From assembly GCA_040757655.1 (NCBI GenBank), contig JBFLWV010000051.1, positions 1 to 8,923 on the forward strand: DNA of 8,923 bases, written 5' to 3'. Shown here one piece after another: positions 1 through 6,500 of this stretch. Made by a program: the position numbers and the translations under genes. The notes under the pieces were generated by a model. It did not search any database. It was not told the origin of the DNA and saw nothing but the letters and a program-made list of their open reading frames with translations. Position 1 is the stretch's first letter; each line of letters begins with the position of its first letter. Origin of the DNA: 2-02-FULL-49-11 sp040757655 (GTDB lineage: Bacteria; Patescibacteriota; Patescibacteriia; 2-02-FULL-49-11).

Positions 1-1
1 C

Positions 2-94
2 AGTGGGAAAGGGAATAAGCACATCATTGAAAACTATATCAAACAGCAAGGTCGAGAGCATAATCTTAAGCAGTTGAGACTATTCGAGCTTTAA
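2..94 (+). CDS. C-terminal end of a probable IS200/IS605-type (Y1) transposase, 5' end outside window
   Basis: An open frame enters from the left edge and ends at TAA 92-94. The visible 30 residues include NKHIIENYIKQQG and end QLRLFEL. The pattern 'x-I-x-x-Y-I-x-x-Q-G' followed by a short basic tail is typical of the last helix of Y1 (HUH) transposases of the IS200/IS605 and REP-associated families, which carry the catalytic tyrosine on an upstream helix. The catalytic HUH and Tyr residues lie outside the window, so activity cannot be judged. A perfect hairpin follows one base after the stop, as expected for these elements, which recognise subterminal hairpins. The family call rests on this short tail only; another small DNA-binding protein is possible. 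Confidence 0.5.
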   Translation, partial: SGKGNKHIIENYIKQQGREHNLKQLRLFEL

Positions 95-95
95 C

Positions 96-119
96 GCCCT
101 GTGGTCTCTGCCACAGGGC
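96..119 (+). terminator. Perfect 9-bp hairpin after the transposase stop (terminator-like or IS end hairpin)
   Basis: GCCCTGTGG (96-104) and CCACAGGGC (111-119) are perfect complements around the loop TCTCTG. The hairpin starts one base after the transposase stop and ends 16 bases before the next start codon. No T-run follows, so it is not a standard intrinsic terminator. In IS200/IS605 elements an imperfect palindrome near the right end is what TnpA binds; that role is possible here but unproven. Confidence 0.5.
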
Positions 120-135
120 AGATTTACGAGGAATT

Positions 136-555
136 ATGGATCTCTTTAATCAACTCAAGGGGGAGGGAGAGACCGCTCTATCACCTAAAGGCGCACTTGC
201 GCTTGCCGCCATGACTGTCATTGGCGTTGATGGCTCTATTGATGAAGGCGAAATTGAAGCACTGAAACGCATGTTGAGAGGCGATGGAGAGGTGCTACTT
301 GAGGCAACGCGGATGTATAAGGATAAATCAGTTACGGAATGCGTGGAGATGGTGGGTAACACGCTCGATGATAAACAACAAGTAGCAGCAATCATCAATT
401 TGCTGGATCTCGCAATGACAGACGGCATACTCACCGGTAGCGAGGAAAAGTTATTAACGCTTTTTGTTGCTTGTTTTCAAATACCAGAGGAAGTGATGAG
501 GAATTTGATAGATGTGATAGCGATGAAAAACAACTTTTCTGTCTTCGATGATTAA
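136..555 (+). CDS. TerB-like (tellurite-resistance/DjlA N-terminal fold) protein
   Basis: This 139-aa soluble, mostly helical protein shows two acidic turns typical of the TerB-like fold: V-D-G-S-I-D-E-G-E at residues 31-39 and D-L-A-M-T-D-G-I-L-T-G-S-E-E at 91-104. These sit in two related halves, each a helix, an Asp/Glu turn and a helix, as in TerB and the N-terminal domain of DjlA, where the acidic residues are thought to bind metal. The length is close to that of free-standing TerB proteins. GAGGA at 128-132 lies just upstream of ATG 136 and supports this start. No signal peptide or membrane segment is seen. It is separated by a hairpin from the transposase tail and is on the same strand as vWA and J-domain genes, partners that recur with TerB domains. 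The fold call is fairly secure; the molecular role is unknown. Confidence 0.75.
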   Translation: MDLFNQLKGEGETALSPKGALALAAMTVIGVDGSIDEGEIEALKRMLRGDGEVLLEATRMYKDKSVTECVEMVGNTLDDKQQVAAIINLLDLAMTDGILTGSEEKLLTLFVACFQIPEEVMRNLIDVIAMKNNFSVFDD

Positions 556-570
556 GGAATAATCACTACA

Positions 571-664
571 CATGGGCTTACGCCCATGGTTTGGAGACGG
601 CAGGCGAGCTTCGCTCGTCCGGCTAACGTCGGAATCTTCTCCATCCACAGACTTACGTCAGTGG
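571..664 (+). repeat. Multi-hairpin intergenic element (possible dispersed repeat or RNA)
   Basis: Four stems lie in about 95 bases downstream of the TerB-like gene. CATGGGC/GCCCATG (571-577/582-588) has loop TTAC. GGAGA/TCTCC (593-597/638-642) encloses two stems, 603-609/613-619 and 619-632 with loop TAAC (they share base 619, so one end pair must open). The last is 645-652/657-664, loop TTAC, with one A-A mismatch. The two inner stems each use a G-T pair, which would pair only in plus-strand RNA. The modular look suggests a dispersed palindromic repeat or a structured transcript; no gene fits the 133-bp gap. A 34-codon frame starting at 572 merely reads through the hairpins. Confidence 0.5.
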
Positions 665-688
665 TTTTGCGAATGAATTAAATAAAGT

Positions 689-838
689 ATGGCAAAAGTA
701 AGATGTGCAATTTGTCAAGAGGAAAGGGAAAGCGACTCATCCAATATCAAGTTTTGTCCGCGATGCGAAATGTGGGTTTGTCATAAGCATTATGCAAAAG
801 ACCAATGCCCACATTGTAAGCAGCATACGCTGAGGTGA
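689..838 (+). CDS. 49-aa zinc-binding (zinc-ribbon/treble-clef-like) protein
   Basis: ATG 689 opens a 49-codon frame ending at TGA 836-838. It carries C6-x2-C9, C23-x2-C26, then C31-x2-H34, C40-x2-C43 and H46. Paired CxxC knuckles with added Cys/His ligands indicate one or two structural zinc sites, of zinc-ribbon or RING/treble-clef type. Such small proteins usually bind nucleic acid or protein. An in-frame stop just upstream (683-685) makes ATG 689 the only ATG start. No good Shine-Dalgarno sequence is seen; AT-rich TTAAAT at 678-683 could be a -10 for a nearly leaderless message. It lies on the same strand between the TerB-like gene and the membrane/vWA/J-domain cluster. The Cys spacing makes a chance frame unlikely, but the function is unknown. 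Confidence 0.72.
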   Translation: MAKVRCAICQEERESDSSNIKFCPRCEMWVCHKHYAKDQCPHCKQHTLR

Positions 839-860
839 CGAGGAAATGTTGGTTTCCTCG
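839..860 (+). terminator. Perfect 8-bp hairpin directly after the zinc-protein stop
   Basis: CGAGGAAA (839-846) pairs with TTTCCTCG (853-860) around TGTTGG, beginning on the base after the TGA stop. There is no following T-run, so it is terminator-like in position only. It could instead stabilise the 3' end of the upstream message or be the first stem of the structured leader that follows. Confidence 0.4.
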
Positions 861-956
861 AATCGTGGAGATCGCCCAGACCTATGGCAGAATCTGCCGG
901 GGGAGAGTTCGTATTGGTACACGAAATACGAGAATGCAATGAGGCATTCGTGATTC
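860..956 (+). promoter_or_regulatory. Predicted branched structured leader before the membrane/vWA/J-domain cluster
   Basis: The gap before the next gene holds three perfect hairpins: GGCAG/CTGCC (886-890/894-898, loop AAT), TCGTATT/AATACGA (909-915/925-931), and GAATGC/GCATTC (932-937/944-949). GAATC (860-864) and GATTC (952-956) can close all three into a multibranch fold. It ends 14 bases before the strong ribosome site GGAGGGAG (971-978) of the next gene. This is the expected position of a cis-regulatory leader. The pairings are read by eye; no known riboswitch class was recognised. Confidence 0.4.
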
Positions 957-982
957 CTTACACATGACACGGAGGGAGATTT

Positions 983-1174
983 ATGCTTACGGATCCGTTC
1001 AAGTTATTTGGAAGGCTTATCGTCGCGAGTATCCAGATCACCGGTTATGTGGTAACTTTTGTTATCCAGTTTGTGCTCTACTCCGCAAGAGGCCAGAGAG
1101 ATAAGGTGGTGGATGCCATCGGCTATCTCGGCCGGTCGGTGAGCGATGCGGTCGGGAATGCATTGAGGAAATAG
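983..1174 (+). CDS. Small single-pass membrane protein (63 aa)
   Basis: The protein has one hydrophobic stretch at about residues 12-33 (LIVASIQITGYVVTFVIQFV) followed by a basic, amphipathic tail rich in R, K, D and small residues, with no Cys. Length and lack of a cleavage motif suggest a bitopic membrane anchor or adaptor, not a secreted peptide. GGAGGGAG at 971-978, four bases before ATG, is the strongest Shine-Dalgarno sequence in this cluster. The next gene starts four bases after this stop, so the two are almost certainly co-transcribed and probably translationally coupled. That makes a role as membrane partner for the vWA and J-domain proteins reasonable, but it is inferred only from position. 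No family was recognised. Confidence 0.7.
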   Translation: MLTDPFKLFGRLIVASIQITGYVVTFVIQFVLYSARGQRDKVVDAIGYLGRSVSDAVGNALRK

Positions 1175-1178
1175 TCAT

Positions 1179-1808
1179 ATGCAGCAAGTCAAAAAACTTT
1201 TATCCCTCGATCCGGATAAAGGCGAACTCGTGCTCAAATTACCTACTGGTGAGACCCAGGAGATTCAGGATACGCATCACATGCTGGGCGCGGAGGGTAG
1301 TGTGTATATCCTCATAGACTGTTCCGGCAGCATGGCGACAGTGGATAAGCTGGAACAAGCGAAGCGTGGCGCGGTTGGATTTGCGCAGGATGCGCATGAC
1401 AAAGGGTATTCGGTGGGCATCATTTCCTTCGCGGATGAAGCGCAAGAAGAATGTAGGCTCACTACTGATATGGGAGTAGTGAAGAGGAGCGTGGATGGAT
1501 TGATGATCGACGGGACTACGAATATGACGGCTGCGATTAGTATTGCAACGGGTAAAATGAACGATATGCAAGATCCGCGTGCTATGGTGATTGTGACTGA
1601 TGGGATGCCTGATGATAAACAGTCGGCCTTGTGGGAGGCGGAGAAAGCAAAAGACATGGGGATTACCATACTTACCATAGGGACTGATGACGCGGATGAA
1701 GAGTTTTTGAGACAATTATCATCCGGTACTGATCTGGCGGTGAAAGTATCACATGAAGCACTTGAAGACGCAATTACTTCGTCGGCACGTTTATTGCCTG
1801 GAGGGTAA
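1179..1808 (+). CDS. von Willebrand factor A (vWA) domain protein with intact MIDAS, TerY-like
   Basis: The 209-aa protein is nearly all vWA domain. The metal-ion-dependent adhesion site is complete: D47-C-S49-G-S51 after the first beta strand, T113/T114 in D-G-T-T-N-M, and D141 in V-T-D-G-M-P-D-D. The remaining Rossmann-like strands are visible (YSVGIISFADEA, GITILTIGTDD). There is no signal peptide, so it is probably cytosolic. Stand-alone cytosolic vWA proteins of this size act as Mg2+-dependent scaffolds, for example TerY in Ter stress clusters and partners of MoxR ATPases; neither a kinase, a phosphatase nor an ATPase is seen here. ATG 1179 starts 4 bp after the small membrane protein and the gene ends 9 bp before the J-domain gene, with GGAGGG at 1800-1805 serving the next start. 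The domain call is firm, the pathway inferred. Confidence 0.9.
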   Translation: MQQVKKLLSLDPDKGELVLKLPTGETQEIQDTHHMLGAEGSVYILIDCSGSMATVDKLEQAKRGAVGFAQDAHDKGYSVGIISFADEAQEECRLTTDMGVVKRSVDGLMIDGTTNMTAAISIATGKMNDMQDPRAMVIVTDGMPDDKQSALWEAEKAKDMGITILTIGTDDADEEFLRQLSSGTDLAVKVSHEALEDAITSSARLLPGG

Positions 1809-1817
1809 ATTAGGAAT

Positions 1818-3479
1818 ATGGATGATTATGTAACCTATTATGAAATTTTGGGAGTGCCTCGTGGCGCGACTGCCGAGGAGATAAAAAAAGCGCGCAACCA
1901 TAAATTGCATCAATTCCATCCTGATGGCATTCCTGATAATCGTACGGAACTTAAGAAGGAGGCAGAGGAGAGAACGAAGCAGATTCACGAGGCATACGAC
2001 ATATTAAGTGATCCTGTAAAACGGAAACTTTACGACGAGCAGCTTGATGTCCTAAAACAGCAGAAAACGCAAGCTCGAGTACAATATCAACAGCCGCCTC
2101 CTCGGCGACCTCCTCGCCCCCGTCCGCAGTATCATCAATATCGCGCGTCACAGTCGAGTGGGCCAAGTGGTAGCAGTGCGCAAAGATCCAGTGCGTCGTC
2201 GCAAGCCTCAGCGTCATTTACCGGCTCTCCCCCTGTCGCCTCGCATCAGCCGCAAAGGATCTCTAAACGCAGTTTTCCTTGGGGCAACTTTTCTCCCGAA
2301 CTTGTTTTTAAAATCGTGTTTTTGGTGGTTGCAATTTGGGCAATTCTTCTTTTGGTATCATTGTCTGCGACGTTGGGTCTTTACGGCAAAATTGTGGCCA
2401 TAATGGTGGTGATATGGGGGGCGCCTTACCTTCTTTTCAAAGCGGCAAAGAAACGATGGTTGAAAGTCGTTGCCTTCTTCATAGTGCTGTTTGGCACGGT
2501 GTTGGGTATCATCTTATTCGAAAATCTCATAAATAAGTCATACACATCATCTCGGCAACAGAATGAGAATACGCAAATGTTGTTGCGACAACAGCCAGGT
2601 GACCCGCTTGAGCTCAGTAAACAGGAAATTATTGAACTTCAAACATTGCTCAAGCAAGATAAGACGATTTACCCCGAAGGCAGGATCACCGGAAACTACG
2701 GTGAACTCACACGTAAGGCGGTGGAGCGGTTCCAGGAGCGGTACGGCTTACCAGTTACCGGACATGTCGATGTGGCGACAAATCAGAAAATAAAAAGTGT
2801 TTTCGCGGCTGCAGGCAATAAACCGGCACCGATTAAGGAAAGGTCGTCGCCATCAATGTCTTCGCCTTCCGTCGAACCGCCCAATCGTGAGAGATCGATG
2901 GGGCAACCGAAAAGCGTTGGAAGAGTCATTGCTACTCTCATTGACCAAGTCGGTAATCCTGTACCAGGAGAAGTATTAAATAGCCCTCGTTGGCTCCTTC
3001 TTAATTATCAGACTGGCAAGCAGTATGATGGATATGTAATCAATATCGACACCGTTCCCGGGTATCTTGAAACAGATGCAGTCCCTCTGGGGGAATATAC
3101 TCTTCAAATTCAGAAAAGTAGATACGATACCTTCGAAAGGGTGGTTAAGATTTCCGACGGGGATTTAAAGCTCGGTAAGATAGTGTTGAGACGGTGGCTC
3201 AAGGTTATCGGCAATATCGCTGATCAATCCGGGAATCCAATTCCTGGTCACCTCGGGGATGATCTAAGGTGGGAACTAATCAACACCCAGACGGCCAAAC
3301 TATATGACGGTTATGTGCTTAATATCGGTACTGCACCTGGGTATCTTGAGACTGAGGGAGTTCCGGAGGGAGATTATGATTTTAGAGTAAGAAAATCTGG
3401 TTATAATTCATTTGAAAAAAGAGTGCAGTTATACGGTAATGATCTTCGAATCGGGCAAGTAATACTTATTAAAGAATGA
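1818..3479 (+). CDS. J-domain membrane protein with peptidoglycan-binding-like and tandem beta-sandwich domains
   Basis: Residues 4-75 are a J-domain: Y-Y-E-I-L-G-V, the HPD motif at 34-36, and A-Y-D-I-L-S-D-P before K-R-K-L-Y-D. A Pro/Gln/Ser/Arg-rich linker (about 80-155) follows. Hydrophobic segments lie at about 162-187, 190-208 and 214-237, with a basic turn KAAKKR at 208-213. Residues 268-330 resemble a PG_binding_1 domain (ELQTLLKQ, GNYGELTRKAVERFQERYGLPVTG). Two 93-residue repeats (368-460, 461-553) look like carboxypeptidase-regulatory/CnaB beta sandwiches. With the J-domain inside and the basic turn cytosolic, three crossings put the C-terminal half outside, so the protein could link cytosolic Hsp70 recruitment to the cell wall. 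J-domain and repeats are clear; the wall-binding role is inferred. This fusion is unusual. Start ATG follows GGAGGG and AGGA-like sites. Confidence 0.88.
   Translation: MDDYVTYYEILGVPRGATAEEIKKARNHKLHQFHPDGIPDNRTELKKEAEERTKQIHEAYDILSDPVKRKLYDEQLDVLKQQKTQARVQYQQPPPRRPPRPRPQYHQYRASQSSGPSGSSAQRSSASSQASASFTGSPPVASHQPQRISKRSFPWGNFSPELVFKIVFLVVAIWAILLLVSLSATLGLYGKIVAIMVVIWGAPYLLFKAAKKRWLKVVAFFIVLFGTVLGIILFENLINKSYTSSRQQNENTQMLLRQQPGDPLELSKQEIIELQTLLKQDKTIYPEGRITGNYGELTRKAVERFQERYGLPVTGHVDVATNQKIKSVFAAAGNKPAPIKERSSPSMSSPSVEPPNRERSMGQPKSVGRVIATLIDQVGNPVPGEVLNSPRWLLLNYQTGKQYDGYVINIDTVPGYLETDAVPLGEYTLQIQKSRYDTFERVVKISDGDLKLGKIVLRRWLKVIGNIADQSGNPIPGHLGDDLRWELINTQTAKLYDGYVLNIGTAPGYLETEGVPEGDYDFRVRKSGYNSFEKRVQLYGNDLRIGQVILIKE
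2919..3476 (+). repeat. Tandem 93-codon duplication at the 3' end of the J-domain gene
   Basis: Two protein repeats align without gaps at a period of 93 residues (2919-3197 and 3198-3476). Shared landmarks are D-Q-x-G-N-P-x-P-G, then R-W-x-L-x-N-x-Q-T-x-K-x-Y-D-G-Y-V-x-N-I, then T-x-P-G-Y-L-E-T, V-P-x-G-x-Y and a closing L-x-x-G-x-x-x-L. The copies have diverged at most third positions and many residues, so the duplication is not recent. The pattern fits transthyretin-like/CnaB-type beta sandwiches, which commonly occur in extracellular arrays. Confidence 0.75.
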
Positions 3480-3480
3480 T

Positions 3481-3567
3481 TTGGCAGCAGTGATGTGCGC
3501 CAAATTCAGAGACGCAGCAGGGAATGTGTCAATGACCACATTTGATCTATTCATCCCGCGGCGGTAA
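3481..3567 (+). pseudogene. Orphan C-terminal fragment homologous to the downstream exported protein
   Basis: The frame ending at TAA 3565-3567 reads ...VMCAKFRDAAGNVSMTTF then DLFIPRR-stop. The downstream gene ends VYAKFRDAAGNVSIPAF, DLFVPRPAR-stop. Identity is near complete over AKFRDAAGNVS and both terminate at the same place. DNA differences are mostly at third codon positions, so the two copies diverged under selection before this one was truncated. Similarity stops at about 3490, just beyond the J-domain gene's stop (3477-3479). The rest of the gene is absent; a 5'-truncated paralogue remnant is the simplest reading. No start or ribosome site suits it, so it is not expected to be expressed as a protein. 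Confidence 0.8.
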
Positions 3568-3591
3568 CCTTCGTTCGCGTTGTTTTCATGT

Positions 3592-6500
3592 ATGTTACGA
3601 AAGATTTCCCATCCATCACGAGTCATACAAAGAAACGGGCTTCAATTAGTATTTGGATTGTTGGCGGGCATTCTCTTCTCGCTCGTTTCTTTCAGTAATA
3701 CCGCCTTGGCTGCCGAGTGGTGGCCGACGGAAGGACGTGACGGCGGGCAAAGCCGGTACGTGCCGTCAGGCCCCCAACCGCCGTTTACGGAAGAGTGGCG
3801 GGTAGAAGGCCTGTACGTCGAACGGGAGCCGCTGGTGTCCGGCGATCTGCTCTATCTGCAGCGGGACGTGGAGATTGACGGAATGATCCAAGGCGTCATT
3901 GACGCGAGGAATCGTTTTCAAGGGAACGAGGTGAAATGGACGTATGACACTAGCCATGATCAGTGCCTCCGCAGCAGCGGGATCGCCATTGCCCGTGGCG
4001 TCATGCTGGTGCGGGAGCACTTCTGCGACGGCGACAATCGCAAGGGCTATCTGCGCGCTCTGGACGCAGAGACCGGCCAGCCATTGTGGCGGGAAGACTG
4101 GCCGACCTACCTGATTGCGGGAGGCATTTACACCTCTCCTCCTTCTACTGCCAACGGCATGTTTTATCTTGCCAATAATAAGGGCACGGTCGCGGTGGAT
4201 CCAGTGACCGGAGAAGGAGCGGACGCGTATTATCCGGTGAAGAAACAGTTTTTGCCGCCGATTGCCGACGACGCGTATGTGTACGGTATTAACACCGGCA
4301 ATCCATTTGAATTTGCCGGCGCGCCTTTGGCAGGAGGCCAGCTGACCATTTTTGACTATCACGCGGACGAGCGGGGACGGTGGTTTGTCTCGGGCAATAC
4401 GGTGTATGTCACGAATTTAGGAAACCATCCCTTTCCCGGACACCATGTGACGGCGTTTCGCAGAGGGACAGGAGAGAAATTGTGGCAGCAGGATGGCGCG
4501 GCGTTTTACGCGGCTTCGCCTGCGGTGGCGCTGGTGGGGAAAGAAGACGGCGGCATACACGCGTACGACGCGGTCACTGTGGAGGAGATATGGCCGGAGC
4601 CGCCCGCGATTGGGTACGGCGTCACTATTGTCGGCAACCACGCGTACCTGCTTGCGCACCCGCAGCACCGCGTCGCGGTCGTGTCACTGCAGTCCGGCGC
4701 GGAAGTCGCGTCCATCCCTCTTTTTGATCCGGGAGGCGTGTCGTCAAGCGCGGGAAACCACATCGTTGCCGCCGGAGATTGGCTGTACGTGAACGACGGG
4801 GGGGGACTGGTGCTTACCGGATTGAAAGGCGCGTCGGAGTCTCCCGACTGGGATGCGCTGTCCTTGCCGGATTATCTTCAGCTTCATGAACTGGAGCGGC
4901 GGGAGGTTGTGGTTGGCGAGAGTCTTTATTTCATTCTCACCGTTGATTGTACGCTTGATCTCGCCACCCGCCGTTGCACGGATGATTTTCAGCCGTCCAC
5001 GCTCTATACCGGCAATGACTATTTACCATTGGAGGACCCTGATACGGTCAGGAAAATTGGCATGATAGATATGGCGCAGGAGTACCAGGTCGACTTTTTC
5101 AGGAAGAAGCGCGCCCTTGAAGCCCTGAAGGAGGATCAAGACCACCTCAAAGCGCTCTATGACGAGTACAGGAGTTTGTTCGGTTTGGTAAAGGGAATAA
5201 AAACGTTGAAAGACGCACAAGAGGCAATACAGTTGAGCGCGCAGTTGATCGATTTGCAGATTGAAATGGTGTCGGCGCACATCCGTGTGGAAGAATCGCT
5301 CACCCTCCTTACCGGAGAAAGCTTGGAAGTGATAGGAATGCTTGATGAGATGAAGGTGCAGCTTGAGTTCCAAAAAAGCGTTATCCATGAGCGCATTTTG
5401 AGCGTCGAGGGAGTCATTAATGTCGCGAAATTCGTAGAGATTCTCGAGGAGTGGCTTCCCCGAGGCGTGGAATTTCTCTTGCGCAAGTTTATCGTCGATC
5501 CCATGGCCGTGGCAGAAGAAGAGTTAACGCGCGAGCTTGACCGCGCACTTGCAGAATACGCCGCAGCGTATGCGATTCTGGAACAGGAGCAGTATGACAT
5601 AGATGACGTTGCGTCCGCCGAAGCATTCCTGGCACATTACTGGTACGGCAGTGTTTATGCTGATGACGCGCTGATTTTTTTTGACAAGATATTTGGAAAT
5701 TATCGCGATGTGCTGAAGCACATGATAGTGAGTGAAGGAAGGGACTGGATCCTTAAGAAGATGACTGGGGGCGCGTCGTCGCTCGCGCACATCATAAAGC
5801 CAGCATGGGAGGCGGCAAAAGTGGTGAATTGGGGACTCAATATCACGTATGCCCATTTCCGCGGAGAACAGGAAGCCGCTTGCAGCCTGTCGTTCGGATT
5901 GTCAGAAGCAGTCTCTTATACGCTCAAGGTGGCGGGGAACAACGCTGGTTATCTCGCACTGCTTCAGCAGCGGCAAGCGTGCATGGAAGAGGCTGAGCAG
6001 GCGGCGCAAGAGTATCTTGACGAGGTGAACGACATTGCGAATGACATTCTCGGCCCGTTCAAGTCTTTCTTCTCATTTGCAAGCGATGCGGTCTCGGATT
6101 TCGGCTCGTATCTGGGAGCACTTTTGGAAAGCCCGGGCGAGTTGCGCATGCACGACGCTGAGGGAAGGACGACGGGGATAAAAGACGGCATGGTGGTGGA
6201 AGAAATTCCCGGCTCGCTGTACGAACCACAAGCCGAAACTGCGGTAGTCTTCAATCCTTCTGGAGATCATTATTACACGGTCCATGGGACGGCAGAGGGC
6301 GTATACGGTTTCACTGTGGTGTTTTCAGGTTTTGGTCGGAACGCGCTGTTCCATGCGTCGAGCATTCCCACTCATTCCGTGGCAGTGCATCGTTACGATG
6401 TGGATTGGGATGTCTTGTCCCAGGGTGATGAAGGTGTAACGATTAGCGTTGATCAAAACGGTGATGGAGATTTTGAACAAACCTTTACTTCAAGGGCGAC

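Noticed and set aside
572..676. 34-codon plus-strand frame starting MGLRPWFGDG
   Set aside because: It only reads through the hairpin arms of the intergenic element; no ribosome site and no conserved pattern.
3766..4362. 198-codon minus-strand frame inside the exported-protein gene
   Set aside because: Antisense to a clear PQQ-like propeller, in GC-rich sequence where long shadow frames are expected; no domain or start signal.
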